Shown: in pieces, positions 1-7,829 of the stretch | How positions within the stretch are numbered: position 1 is the first letter of the stretch | Layout of the letters: each line of letters begins with the position of its first letter | Assembly: GCA_016125335.1 (NCBI GenBank) | Contig: WGLY01000001.1 | Span: 1-64,000 of the forward strand | Direction of reading: 5' to 3' | Source: Frankiales bacterium | GTDB lineage: Bacteria; Actinomycetota; Actinomycetes; S36-B12; CAIYMF01 | DNA: 64,000 nt | Notes under the pieces: model-generated | The model's input: the letters and a program-made list of their open reading frames with translations, nothing else | The model's database searches: none | Told to the model about the DNA's origin: nothing | Position numbers and translations under genes: made by a program

Positions 1-8
1 ATGAGAAA

Positions 9-69
9 GCGGGTCTCCTTCGAAGAGCTGGTCGGTGGTCAGAGACCACCAGCCTCGAAGGAGACCCGC
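9..69. repeat. large inverted repeat / hairpin at the window start
   Basis: Positions 9-23 and 55-69 form a perfect 15-bp inverted repeat. Inside it, 34-40 and 44-50 form a second perfect 7-bp stem with a 3-nt loop, and 27-32/48-53 offer an alternative pairing. It lies immediately left of the putative IS terminal repeats and could be the terminator of a transposase gene outside the window. Confidence 0.6.
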
Positions 70-91
70 CCTCATCGGCGGAGCCACACAG

Positions 92-140
92 GTGGGGAAA
101 TTCGATGAGCGTCAGTGGGGAGTTTCAACGAGCGCCGTCA
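92..140. mobile_element. putative terminal repeats of an IS21-like insertion sequence
   Basis: Two imperfect tandem units, at 92-114 and 115-140, share the pattern GTGGGGA-N2-TTC-N-A-N-GAGCG. Such multi-copy terminal units are typical of IS21-family ends. No istA or istB coding sequence lies to the right, so any transposase would be to the left of the window. The family assignment rests on remembered similarity, not on a search. Confidence 0.4.
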
Positions 141-289
141 GCGGGAGACAGCGTGAGCGCCACGGGAGTCCACGAGATGAGCCGGGCGCCGTTGCCGGTG
201 TCGGCGGCGGAGCCGACAATCAACATAGAGGTCCACCGGTCGGCGCCGGTGCCGGTGCCGGTGGTTCGGGGTTCGAGGAGGGGTGTCGG

Positions 290-1711
290 ATGAGTGGCGG
301 GTTCACCTTCAAGCGCTGCCCCTGCCCGCCGGTGACGAACGAGGCCGGGAAGGTGTTGGCGTGCAAGCGCAAGCACGGCAGCTGGTACTTCGCGGCCGAG
401 ACGCGCAGCACCGACGGGCGACGCCGCCAGGTCAAACGGGGCGGGTTCGCGACGCAGGCCGACGCCCAGGCCGCGTTGACCGCGTTCGCGGAGGCGCAGA
501 ACACTGGGGCGTGGACCGATGACCGAAGCCTGACAGTGAGCGAGTTCCTCACCGACTGGCTGGCCAAGAAGGTCGCCAACGGCCTGCGCCCGACGACCGA
601 GCGTTCCTACCGCTGGCACATCACCGGCTACATCACCCCCGTCATCGGCCCCCTGCGGCTCCGTGACGTCCGGCCTCCGCACGTCGAGGAAGTCCTGCGC
701 CTCGCGGCCCTGCCGAAGGAGAGGGGGCGCACGCCGGGGCCGGCGACGGTGCGCCGCATCCACGCCACCATGCGCTCCGCGTTCGCCAGCGCCAAGCGCG
801 CCCGCTACATCCCGTACAACCCCGCCGTCGACGTCGAACTACCGCGGGTCACCCGACCCCACGTGCAACCGTGGGAAGCCGACGAGCTCGGCGCGTTCCT
901 CGACCACTGCGCCGTCGACCCCCTTGGCCCTCTCTACGAGGTCGCCGCGTTCACCGGCCTACGCCGTGGTGAGCTCCTCGGCCTGCGGTGGGACGACATC
1001 GACGTCGAACGGTCCCGGCTCACGGTACGCCGCCAGATCGTCCAGCTCGGTCACGCCACCCACCTCGGCCCGGTCAAGACCGCCAGCGGCCAGGACCGCG
1101 TCGTCGACCTCGACGAAGCCACCATCGGTGCACTGCTCAGCCACCAGCTTCGCCAGCAGCAGCAACGCGACGAGTGGGGAACCGCCTGGGTCGACAGTGG
1201 CCACGTCTTCACCAAGGAGGACGGCTCACCGCTGCACCCCGAGACCGTCACCAAAAGATTCCGCGAACTCTCCGACGCGGCCGGCCTGCGCCCCGTTCGA
1301 CTCCACGACCTGCGCCATGGGCAGGCCAGCCTCATGCTCGCCGCCGGCGTCCCGATGGCCGTCGTCAGCAAGCGACTCGGTCACAGCTCGCTCGCGATCA
1401 CCTCGGACACGTACTCGCACCTGCTGGAAGGCGTCGGCCAGCAGGCCGCCACCGCTGCAGCCGCACTCGTGCCCCGCACGGACCGCCGAACCCAGAATGA
1501 ACCCAGGTCCGCCGAAATCGCCCCCGAAGCAGGGGCTCTGGAGGCTCTGTCTATGGGTTCAGAAGACGAGCCCGAATCGGGTATCCCCGCAGGTGAAACA
1601 GCAGAGGCCCGGTCCGAAGACCGAGCCTCTGCACACGTACGCCGCGTAGTGCGCCGCGTAGGACTTGAACCTACAACCCGCGGATTAAGAGTCCGCTGCT
1701 CTGCCAGTTGA
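290..1711 (+). CDS. tyrosine recombinase (integrase) of an integrated element
   Basis: This is a site-specific tyrosine recombinase that would integrate and excise a mobile element. The 473-residue product has an N-terminal arm-binding region, a SAM-like core-binding domain (about residues 80-175) and a catalytic domain. Visible catalytic residues are R225 (in TGLRRGE), H339 and R342 (in HDLRHG) and Y375 (in SDTYSHL). I chose ATG 290 because a GAGGAGG lies just upstream; the open frame continues to 35 without a better start. After about residue 410 the tail is low-complexity. Its last 20 or so codons are the antisense of the tRNA-Lys gene, giving the VGLEPTTRGL peptide often seen in tRNA-integrating elements. 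The element body should lie to the left of the window. Confidence 0.9.
   Translation: MSGGFTFKRCPCPPVTNEAGKVLACKRKHGSWYFAAETRSTDGRRRQVKRGGFATQADAQAALTAFAEAQNTGAWTDDRSLTVSEFLTDWLAKKVANGLRPTTERSYRWHITGYITPVIGPLRLRDVRPPHVEEVLRLAALPKERGRTPGPATVRRIHATMRSAFASAKRARYIPYNPAVDVELPRVTRPHVQPWEADELGAFLDHCAVDPLGPLYEVAAFTGLRRGELLGLRWDDIDVERSRLTVRRQIVQLGHATHLGPVKTASGQDRVVDLDEATIGALLSHQLRQQQQRDEWGTAWVDSGHVFTKEDGSPLHPETVTKRFRELSDAAGLRPVRLHDLRHGQASLMLAAGVPMAVVSKRLGHSSLAITSDTYSHLLEGVGQQAATAAAALVPRTDRRTQNEPRSAEIAPEAGALEALSMGSEDEPESGIPAGETAEARSEDRASAHVRRVVRRVGLEPTTRGLRVRCSAS
1601..1632 (-). terminator. hairpin terminator downstream of tRNA-Lys
   Basis: Arms 1601-1608 and 1625-1632 pair perfectly, with an inner stem 1610-1614/1619-1623 and a CGAA loop. 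It lies 18 nt beyond the tRNA-Lys 3' end on the minus strand, inside the 3' part of the integrase reading frame. Confidence 0.6.
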
Positions 1712-1722
1712 GCTAGCGGCGC
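1650..1722 (-). tRNA. tRNA-Lys (anticodon CTT)
   Basis: The minus strand folds into a full cloverleaf. The 7-bp acceptor stem is GCGCCGC/GCGGCGC with discriminator A, the D-stem is GCTC/GAGC, the anticodon loop is CTCTTAA with anticodon CTT, and the T-stem is GTAGG/CCTAC. CCA is not encoded. The integrase frame ends inside this gene (stop at 1709-1711), which marks the tRNA 3' half as the probable attachment-site core. Confidence 0.97.
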
Positions 1723-1860
1723 ATGGTGCCCGACGAGGATACACCGGGTCGGTCGGGCCGGTGAAATCGCGCCGGGCCGTTCGGACGAGCCGGGCTCGGC
1801 GTCGTCGTCACGCGGGGTCGCGGGGGAGCGGGCAGGCGTCGACGGGGGTCGCCGGCGCCC

Positions 1861-2007
1861 TCAGGCGGCCGTGCCCTCCATCAGGTACAGCTCGTCGGAG
1901 TGGGGGCCGCGCGGGTCCGCCAGGTCCAGGAGCAGCGTCAGCGGCACTCCCTGCGCGAGCAGGTCCATCACGTCGACCTCACGGTCGGACAGGGTCTGCG
2001 TCGTCAC
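1861..2007 (-). CDS. 48-residue conserved-looking small protein
   Basis: This short gene has a clear start: a perfect AGGAGG at 2017-2022 lies nine bases before GTG 2007. The product begins VTTQTLSDREVDVMDLL and ends MEGTAA. It has a leucine-rich amphipathic middle (MDLLAQGVPLTLLLDLADP) followed by a GPHSDEL segment. There are no cysteines and no membrane segment long enough to trust. It resembles small acidic actinobacterial proteins with an LLxxGVPLxLLxDL core whose function I do not know. It stands alone between tRNA-Lys and the isochorismatase-like gene. Confidence 0.65.
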   Translation of the reverse strand: MTTQTLSDREVDVMDLLAQGVPLTLLLDLADPRGPHSDELYLMEGTAA

Positions 2008-2266
2008 GGTGGTCCACCTCCTCGCATGCACAGATCAGGTGTCGGATGTTGCGACGGGAACATGGTGCGCCGTACGGGTGGTCTGATCGGCGGATTGCGC
2101 CGCTCGTCGGCGTGTCGCTCTCCGTGGCCGCTCAGTTACTTCTCGTTGACCTCCGGGACCAGGATGCGCCCCCGGGCCGGGACGGAAACCCCAGGTCGCC
2201 CCATCAGCCCAACGGTGGGTGTCCATCCTCCGAAAGTAGGACCCCCACGCGGGACGCCGCGGACCC

Positions 2267-2833
2267 CTACGCCCGCTCTGCGGACGCCGGGACGAGCCCG
2301 TCGACCCAGTCCCGGGTGCTCGTCACGGTGGCGAAGCCGTCGCCGAGCACGCCGAGCTCGACCCGGTGCACGAGCGCCGACGGCAGGTCGTCGGCCAGGT
2401 CGATGGTGCCGGTGGCGTCGGCCAGCACGGTGACCTCGAGCCCCCGGTGCACGGCCTGGCGCGTGGTGGTGTCGATGCACATGTGCGTCATGTAGCCCAC
2501 GACCACGAGGTGGTCGACGTCGTGCTCGGCGAGCCAGGCGCCGAGCTCCGTCCCGGTGAAGGCCCCCGGCAGCGTCTTGTCGACGACCAGGTCGTGCGGG
2601 CGCCCGGCCACGGTCGCGTGCAGCTCCCAGGCCGGCGTGCCGCGCACGAACAGCCCTCCGGCGGGGTCGGTCTCGGCGTGCCGGACCACCACGACCGGCA
2701 GCCCGGCGGACCGGGCGGCGTCCATCGCCTCGCCGACCCGGGCGAGGGACTCCTCCACGGGCGGGTGCACGATGGGCAGGCCGCCCGTGACGTACTCGTT
2801 CTGGACGTCGATCACGAGCAGCGCCTGGGTCAC
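2267..2833 (-). CDS. isochorismatase-family cysteine hydrolase
   Basis: This is a cytoplasmic hydrolase of the isochorismatase/nicotinamidase superfamily, 188 residues and standard for a single-domain member. The proposed triad is visible: the Asp in LLVIDVQNEY near the N-terminus, the Lys in VVDKTLPGAF, and the Cys in THMCIDTTTRQA. The substrate cannot be told from sequence; members hydrolyse isochorismate, nicotinamide, N-carbamoyl compounds or ureas. GTG 2833 puts the conserved LLVIDVQ strand right at the N-terminus, and a CAGGCT -10-like hexamer sits 6 nt upstream; GTG 2839 is an alternative. The gene is divergent from the ECF sigma gene. Confidence 0.88.
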   Translation of the reverse strand: MTQALLVIDVQNEYVTGGLPIVHPPVEESLARVGEAMDAARSAGLPVVVVRHAETDPAGGLFVRGTPAWELHATVAGRPHDLVVDKTLPGAFTGTELGAWLAEHDVDHLVVVGYMTHMCIDTTTRQAVHRGLEVTVLADATGTIDLADDLPSALVHRVELGVLGDGFATVTSTRDWVDGLVPASAERA

Positions 2834-2937
2834 GGGCACAGCCTGCCAGCCCGGTCCCGGCGCGGCGAACGGACGGCGCCGGACCCTTGAGCGTGCGCCC
2901 CGACCGGTCGATGCCACCATCGGGCGAGGAGGTGTGG

Positions 2938-3495
2938 ATGCTCGGCGACCGGTTCGACGACGTCCTGCGTCGTGCTGCCCTGGGGGAGGAGGTCGCCTTC
3001 GCGGACCTCTACCGCGACGTGCACCCCCCGCTGCTGCGCTACCTGCGCACCCTGGCCTGGGAGCACGCGGAGGACGCCGCGTCGGAGACCTGGCTGGAGC
3101 TCGCCCGCGGGCTGACGACCTTCTCCGGTTCCGAGGGGCAGTTCCGCTCCTTCGTGTTCACCGTGGCCCGCCGCAAGCTCATCGACCGTGTGCGCTGGGA
3201 GGCGCGCCGGCCGACCGCCGCCTGGGAGCCCGGCGTCGAGGACGGGCCGACCGAGCCCGACGTCGCGGACCGGGTGCTGGAGGACGACGCGACGTACCGC
3301 GCCCTCGCGCTCGTGCGCACCCTGCCGCCGGACCAGGCCGAGGCGGTGATCCTGCGCGTGGTCGCCGGGCTGGAGTACGCCGACGTCGCCGAGGTGATGG
3401 AGCGCTCGCCCGCGGCGGTCCGCGTGCTGGTGCACCGCGGCCTGCGGCGGCTGGAGACCCGGCTGAGCCAGCGGACGAGGGGAGTAACGCCGTGA
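2938..3495 (+). CDS. ECF-type RNA polymerase sigma factor
   Basis: This 185-residue protein is a group 4 (ECF) sigma-70 factor that would direct RNA polymerase to a stress regulon. Region 2 spans about residues 19-88 (LYRDVHPPLLRYLRTLAW, then the FTVARRKLIDRVRW helix). Region 4 spans about 125-175 (LPPDQAEAVILRVVAGLEY, then ERSPAAVRVLVHRGLRRL as the helix-turn-helix). ATG 2938 has a GAGGAGG five bases upstream. The stop overlaps the GTG of the next gene (GTGA at 3492-3495). This implies translational coupling and suggests that the downstream membrane protein controls it. The regulon is unknown. Confidence 0.93.
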   Translation: MLGDRFDDVLRRAALGEEVAFADLYRDVHPPLLRYLRTLAWEHAEDAASETWLELARGLTTFSGSEGQFRSFVFTVARRKLIDRVRWEARRPTAAWEPGVEDGPTEPDVADRVLEDDATYRALALVRTLPPDQAEAVILRVVAGLEYADVAEVMERSPAAVRVLVHRGLRRLETRLSQRTRGVTP

Positions 3496-4418
3496 GCGGT
3501 TCCGACGTTCCTCCCCCGGGACACGAGGACATCGGCATGTCCGCGTGGGAGGACCTGCTGCTGGGCCTGCGCGGCCCCCGGACGGAGGACGAGATGCGAG
3601 CGGCCGAGCTCGTCGCGGCGCTTCAGGCGCCCGGCACGGAGTCCGAGCTGCGCGGCGCCGACGAGGCGGTGGCCGCGCTGGCCGCGGCTGCCCGTACCCA
3701 GGCCGAGCCGGTCGCCGAGGTCGTCCCCCTCGCCCCACGCGCACGTCGACGCGCGGCGGTGGCCGCGGGCGCCACGGCCGCGATCGTGCTGTTCACCGGC
3801 GGGGTCGCCGCCGCGGCGACCGGATCGCTGCCCGACCCCGTGCAGGACTTCGTCCACCACGTGTTCCACGTGGTCCCGGGCTCTGCCGCGACCCAGGCGC
3901 AGGAGGCCGCCGAGGCACAGCGCAGCGCGGACGCCACGAGGGACTCCTCGTCCGGCGCGGCCGGTGACACCTCGAGCGCGGCGTCGGGCGGTTCAGGCCC
4001 GGCGTCGTCGACGCACCTTGCAGGTCCGCCGCTCTCGACCGCTGCGGCCGCCGCGCTGCCCGGCCTGTGCCAGGCGTTCGCCGCCCGCCCGAGCGACGTG
4101 CCGGCGACCGGCTCGAGCGCCTACGCGAGCCTGCAGGCCTACGCCGAGGGTCAGAACATGACGATCGCCGATCTGTGCGCGACGGTGTCGCACGGGCCGG
4201 CGTCCTCGCACGGCAACGCGCCGACGACGCCACCGGGGCAGACGAAGACGGCACCGCCGGGGCAGTCGCACCGCCCGGCCTCGCCCGGGTCGCAGGGCAA
4301 CCGGCCTACCGCCCCGCCCGGCAAGCCGAGCACGCACGGCCAGCCGACGACGGCGCCGGGCAACGGCAACGCCACGCGCATCCCCGGGAAGCCGTCCACC
4401 ACCCCGAGCCACCCCTGA
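3492..4418 (+). CDS. membrane protein, candidate anti-sigma partner
   Basis: The protein has 308 residues. It has a cytoplasmic N-terminal part of about 85 residues with a short acidic helical region (MSAWEDLLLGLRGPRTEDEM), one transmembrane segment (about 88-110) and a long extracytoplasmic region. The last 110 residues or so are Pro/Gly/Thr/Ser-rich and carry repeated TPPGQ/APPGQ/PPGKP motifs, as expected for a disordered wall-spanning tail. Two cysteines (LPGLCQAF and IADLCATV) lie in a small central domain. Overlap with the ECF gene and the topology suggest an anti-sigma factor, but no zinc-binding HxxxCxxC motif is present, so this is inference from position. Confidence 0.8.
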   Translation: MSGSDVPPPGHEDIGMSAWEDLLLGLRGPRTEDEMRAAELVAALQAPGTESELRGADEAVAALAAAARTQAEPVAEVVPLAPRARRRAAVAAGATAAIVLFTGGVAAAATGSLPDPVQDFVHHVFHVVPGSAATQAQEAAEAQRSADATRDSSSGAAGDTSSAASGGSGPASSTHLAGPPLSTAAAAALPGLCQAFAARPSDVPATGSSAYASLQAYAEGQNMTIADLCATVSHGPASSHGNAPTTPPGQTKTAPPGQSHRPASPGSQGNRPTAPPGKPSTHGQPTTAPGNGNATRIPGKPSTTPSHP

Positions 4419-4463
4419 CCCCCGCGGCGACGGGCTGCGCTCCCTGACCAGCCCTCGCCCCCC

Positions 4464-4508
4464 GAGACCCACGGCGGCCGCCCTGCCCGAGGCGGCCGCC
4501 GTGTCTCG
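4464..4508 (+). terminator. terminator of the sigma/membrane-protein operon
   Basis: A perfect 13-bp stem (4470-4482 with 4491-4503) has an 8-nt loop. It is extended by GAGA/TCTC after a short bulge and lies 46 nt after the stop at 4418. Confidence 0.75.
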
Positions 4509-4558
4509 TCCCCGGCGGTCTGCGCATCCTGCGGTCGCTCGGCCGTTCCCCGAACGCA

Positions 4559-4594
4559 CGAGGGCCCCGTCCGCGACTGCGGACGGGGCCCTCG
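4559..4594. terminator. terminator hairpin of the peroxiredoxin gene
   Basis: A perfect 16-bp stem (4559-4574 with 4579-4594) closes on a GACT loop. It lies 9 nt past the minus-strand peroxiredoxin stop and can also act on plus-strand read-through. Confidence 0.85.
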
Positions 4595-4603
4595 ACGCAG
4601 GCG

Positions 4604-5236
4604 TCAGCCCTGGGGCTGCGGCGTCCAGCGCAGGTAGGGCTTGATCTCCTCGACCTCGCCGAACCGGGCCTTGGCGTCCTCCGTGGACATCTGCGGCGAG
4701 ACGATGACGCGTCCGCCCGGGGTCCAGTCCACCGGCGTCGACACGGGCGCCGAGTCGGTGAGCTGAAGGGCGTCGATGACGCGCAGGATCTCGTCGAAGT
4801 TGCGGCCCACGGACTTCGGGTAGGTGAGCGTGAGCCGCACCTTGTTCGCGGGGTCGATGATGAACACCGAGCGCACCGAGGACGTGTCGCCCTCGTTGGG
4901 GTGGATCATGTCGTAGAGCTCGGAGACCGTGCGGTCGGGGTCGGCGATGATCGGGAAGTTCAGCTCGGTGCCGCCCACCTCGCCGATGTCCGGCGCCCAG
5001 CCCTTGTGGTCCTCGATCGGGTCGACGGACACCGCGATCGGCTTCACGCCGCGGGCGGCGAACTGGTCCTTCAGCGCCGCGGTGCGGCCGAGCTCGGTGG
5101 TGCACACGGGGGTGTAGTCGGCGGGGTGGCTGAACAGCACCGCCCACGAGCCGGCCTTCCACTCGTGGAAACTGATCGTGCCCTCGGTGGTCTCGGCGGT
5201 GAAGTCGGGTGCGACGTCGCCCAGCCTGATGCTCAT
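4604..5236 (-). CDS. 1-Cys peroxiredoxin (Prx6-like, AhpC/TSA family)
   Basis: This is a cytoplasmic thiol peroxidase that would reduce hydrogen peroxide and organic peroxides. The 210-residue length matches the Prx6 subfamily, which has an extended C-terminal domain. The peroxidatic cysteine is C45 in the signature HPADYTPVCTTELG, with T42 completing the TxxC motif. The C-terminal region is SVRSVFIIDPANKVRLTLTYP followed by a WTPGGRV segment. There is no resolving CP motif. ATG 5236 begins the typical MSIRLGDVAPDF N-terminus. The gene stands alone with its own terminator. It lies next to the sulfur operon but does not share its promoter. Confidence 0.95.
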   Translation of the reverse strand: MSIRLGDVAPDFTAETTEGTISFHEWKAGSWAVLFSHPADYTPVCTTELGRTAALKDQFAARGVKPIAVSVDPIEDHKGWAPDIGEVGGTELNFPIIADPDRTVSELYDMIHPNEGDTSSVRSVFIIDPANKVRLTLTYPKSVGRNFDEILRVIDALQLTDSAPVSTPVDWTPGGRVIVSPQMSTEDAKARFGEVEEIKPYLRWTPQPQG

Positions 5237-5331
5237 AGGTTCCGGTCTCCTCGTGTCGATCGTCGGTCTGCCCATTCTCGCGCCGACGCGGCCCCCACGC
5301 CCGCCCGGGGTGGGGACCGCGTCCGGTCGCG

Positions 5332-6759
5332 TCAGTCGGCGTAGGTCGCGCCGAGCCGGTGGCCGTGCTCCGGTGTCGTGATCGGCAGGCCCGCCTTGGC
5401 GGCGTTGGGGAAGTCGTCGTCCACGTGCACGAGGGCGACGCCGGCGGCCTCGAGGATCGAGCCGCCGATCGAGGCCCGGAACCCGCTGCCGCAGTAGACC
5501 CACACCGGTCCGTGCTCGGGCTCGGCCGCCTTCGCCCACGCCGCCACCTCGTCGAGCCGGCCGCGCAGCTCGTGCAGCGGCACGTGCTTGGCGCCGGAGA
5601 CGTAGCCGTCGTCGAACTCGCTGTTGCGCCGCAGGTCGAGCATCGGCAGCTCGGGGTCGGCCGCGCGGGCCTCGGCCATCTCGGCGTGCGTGGCCACGCG
5701 GTACGACGACGTCGTCGCCGGGGGCGACCAGTCGGCGGGCGAGCCGACGGAGTACGCCGCGGGGCGGTCGATGCCGATGCGCACCATCTCGCGCTGCATC
5801 CGCGTCACCTCGTCCTCGCTGGCGCCGAGGAGCGTGATCGGCGTGCCCCAGTCGACCAGCCAGCCGAGGTAGGTGATGGCGTTGCCGTGCACGTCGAACG
5901 ACAGGGACCCGGTGAGGTGCTCGGCGGCGAACACGCGCCGGTGGCGCAGGTCGACCACCCACTCGCCGGCGGCGATGCGCCGGGCGATGTCCTCGGCGCT
6001 CGCGCGCTGGGGCAGGGAGAGGTCGACGGGGCCGGCGCCGGCCTGGTTGGCCGGCCCCATGTGGGCGTAGTACGCCGGGAACGCGTCGAGGCCGGCGATC
6101 AGCTCGGACACGAACGTGTCCTGGTCGACCGTGAAGGCCGGGTTGGTGCGGATCTGGTCGGCGACCGTGGACGCCGTGCCGACGGTGGCGGTGGCGCTGC
6201 AGAACGACCCGAACCCGTGGGTGGGGTACACGGCGGCGCTGCTGCTGACGTCGCTGGCGATGCGGCGCATCGACTCCCACTGCGAGCGGGCGAGCGGCTC
6301 GGTCAGCTCCGGCCCGAGCAGGTCGGGGCGGCCGACGCTGCCGAAGAGCAGCGACCCGCCGGTGAACAGCGCGACGTCCTGCCCGTCGAGGTTGAGCGCG
6401 AAGGAGATGTGGTTCGGCGTGTGGCCCGGGGTGTGGATCACCCGCACGAGCCCGGCCCCGGACTCCAGCTCGGTCTTGTCGCCCACGCGGTTAGCCGGGA
6501 ACGAGATGTCCATGCCGGAGGGCACGACGTACTCGGCCCCCAGGACGCGGGAGAGCTCGAGGCCGCCGCTGACGTAGTCGTTGTGGAAGTGCGTCTCGAG
6601 GACGTGCGAGACGCTCCAGCCGCGCACGTCGAGCACCTGCTGCACCCGGTCGATGTCGCGCTGGGGGTCGATGACGATCGCGCCGCCGGCGCGGCCGACG
6701 ACGTAGCTGCGGTCGCCGAGGTTGGGCGTCTCGATCGAGACGACGTCGAGCTCGCTCAT
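5332..6759 (-). CDS. persulfide dioxygenase-rhodanese fusion (ETHE1/CstB-like)
   Basis: The 475-residue protein joins an N-terminal metallo-beta-lactamase-fold persulfide dioxygenase to two rhodanese domains. The iron-site motif is ETHFHNDYVSGG (H57, H59, D61), followed by HTPGHTPNHISF. The middle rhodanese-like domain (DLRHRRVFAAEHLTGS) lacks a catalytic cysteine. The last domain has C423 in VYCGSGFRASI. The expected chemistry is oxidation of glutathione-, CoA- or mycothiol-type persulfide to sulfite, with sulfur transfer by the rhodanese, as described for Staphylococcus aureus CstB. It is the last gene of a five-gene operon starting at the thioredoxin. Its ATG overlaps the stop of the lipoprotein rhodanese (ATGA). 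Confidence 0.93.
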   Translation of the reverse strand: MSELDVVSIETPNLGDRSYVVGRAGGAIVIDPQRDIDRVQQVLDVRGWSVSHVLETHFHNDYVSGGLELSRVLGAEYVVPSGMDISFPANRVGDKTELESGAGLVRVIHTPGHTPNHISFALNLDGQDVALFTGGSLLFGSVGRPDLLGPELTEPLARSQWESMRRIASDVSSSAAVYPTHGFGSFCSATATVGTASTVADQIRTNPAFTVDQDTFVSELIAGLDAFPAYYAHMGPANQAGAGPVDLSLPQRASAEDIARRIAAGEWVVDLRHRRVFAAEHLTGSLSFDVHGNAITYLGWLVDWGTPITLLGASEDEVTRMQREMVRIGIDRPAAYSVGSPADWSPPATTSSYRVATHAEMAEARAADPELPMLDLRRNSEFDDGYVSGAKHVPLHELRGRLDEVAAWAKAAEPEHGPVWVYCGSGFRASIGGSILEAAGVALVHVDDDFPNAAKAGLPITTPEHGHRLGATYAD

Positions 6760-7145
6760 GAGGTCACCACCGTTGCGCCGGCCGACACGAGGTCGGGGAA
6801 GCCGCCGGAGAGGTTGTAGACGTGGGCGAACCCGGCCTTCGCCATCGCGTCGGTCGCGACGGAGGAACGTCGCCCACTGTGACAGTAGACGGCGTACGTC
6901 GCGTTCTTGTCGAGCGTCGCGATCGTGGAGTCGAAGGTGGGGGCCTCGACGTCGATGTTCACGGCTCCCGCCACGTGCCCGGCGGCGAACTCCGCCGGCG
7001 TCCGCACGTCGACGACCACGACGCCGTTCTGCGACGCGGTGCTCAGGAACGCCTGGGGGTCGACGGTCTGCACGCTGCTCGAGCTGCACCCCGTGAGGAC
7101 CGTGAGGCCCAGGAGCACGGCCACCAGGGCCAGGATCTTCTTCAC
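6756..7145 (-). CDS. rhodanese-domain lipoprotein
   Basis: This is a 129-residue single-domain sulfurtransferase predicted to be anchored outside the cytoplasmic membrane. The signal peptide MKKILALVAVLLGLTVLTGC ends in an LTGC lipobox with C20 as the lipidated residue. The rhodanese active-site loop is YCHSGRRSS with catalytic C88, preceded by VVVVDVRTPAEFAAGHVAGA. It is the fourth gene of the sulfur operon and overlaps the dioxygenase start by 4 nt. An extracytoplasmic rhodanese beside cytoplasmic ones suggests handling of sulfane sulfur on both sides of the membrane; this is inference. Confidence 0.93.
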   Translation of the reverse strand: MKKILALVAVLLGLTVLTGCSSSSVQTVDPQAFLSTASQNGVVVVDVRTPAEFAAGHVAGAVNIDVEAPTFDSTIATLDKNATYAVYCHSGRRSSVATDAMAKAGFAHVYNLSGGFPDLVSAGATVVTS

Positions 7146-7152
7146 GTCTCTC

Positions 7153-7497
7153 CTAGATGATCGCCGGCGGACGGCCGGTGTCGGTGGTCAGGGGCGCGCC
7201 CGCGTCGCGCCAGGCGGGCATCCCGCCGGCGAGGTTGTGGGCGTCGACGCCGTGCTCCCGCAGCGCCGCCGTGGCGGCGGCCGACCGTCGTCCCGAGCGG
7301 CACACGACCACCACCTGCTCGGCGCCGTCGACGTGGTCGAGGCTCAGGGTGCGCAGCGGCGCGTGCACCGCCTGCGGTGCGTGGCCGGCGTCCCACTCGT
7401 CGTGCTCGCGGACGTCGAGCAGGAGCGCGCCCTGCTCGACCATCGCGCGGGCGCGCGCGGCGTCGACCTCGGGGATCCCGGCGTCGTCGGGGCTCAC
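7153..7497 (-). CDS. single-domain rhodanese (sulfurtransferase)
   Basis: This 114-residue cytoplasmic rhodanese carries LLLDVREHDEWDAGHAP and the active-site loop VVCRSGRRSAAA with catalytic C66. The GTG start overlaps the stop of the preceding rhodanese (GTGA), so the two are translationally coupled. It would pass sulfane sulfur between low-molecular-weight thiols and protein partners. It is the third gene of the thioredoxin-led operon. Its sequence differs clearly from the other rhodaneses of the operon, so they are not recent tandem copies. Confidence 0.92.
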   Translation of the reverse strand: MSPDDAGIPEVDAARARAMVEQGALLLDVREHDEWDAGHAPQAVHAPLRTLSLDHVDGAEQVVVVCRSGRRSAAATAALREHGVDAHNLAGGMPAWRDAGAPLTTDTGRPPAII

Positions 7498-7829
7498 CAC
7501 GGGGCCACCTGCTCGCGACCCGTGCTGACGGGCTGACCGGCGGCGCGCCACGAGGACATGCCGCCCTCGACGCTGCGCACGTCGTAGCCCTGCTGCGCCA
7601 GGTAGGAGCACGCCTGGGCCGAGCGGGCGCCGGACTCGCAGACCACGTAGTAGGTCTCCCGGCGGTCGAGCTCGGAGGCGCGCAGCGGCACGAGGTGCAG
7701 CGGCATGAGCACCGCGCCGTCGATGTGGCCGCGGTGGAACTCGTCGGGGTTGCGGACGTCGAGCAGGGTGCCCCGGCGCAGCGCGCGGGCCTGGTCGGTC
7801 TCGTCGAGGGAGGCGAGGCGGACGATCAT
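7494..7829 (-). CDS. single-domain rhodanese (sulfurtransferase)
   Basis: The product is 111 residues with the rhodanese signatures LLDVRNPDEFHRGHIDGA and VVCESGARSAQA, with catalytic C64. ATG 7829 overlaps the thioredoxin stop (ATGA). It is the second gene of the operon. The predicted role is cytoplasmic persulfide transfer, possibly as a donor to the downstream dioxygenase. The acidic loop residue after the catalytic cysteine (CESGARS) differs from the basic loops of its two neighbours (CRSGRRS and CHSGRRS), which may mean a different acceptor. Confidence 0.92.
   Translation of the reverse strand: MIVRLASLDETDQARALRRGTLLDVRNPDEFHRGHIDGAVLMPLHLVPLRASELDRRETYYVVCESGARSAQACSYLAQQGYDVRSVEGGMSSWRAAGQPVSTGREQVAPW

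Noticed and set aside
1761-2495. 244-codon plus-strand open frame after tRNA-Lys
   Set aside because: Arg/Ser/Pro-rich, with no ribosome site. The 3' half is antisense to the isochorismatase gene and the 5' part to the 48-residue minus-strand gene with AGGAGG.
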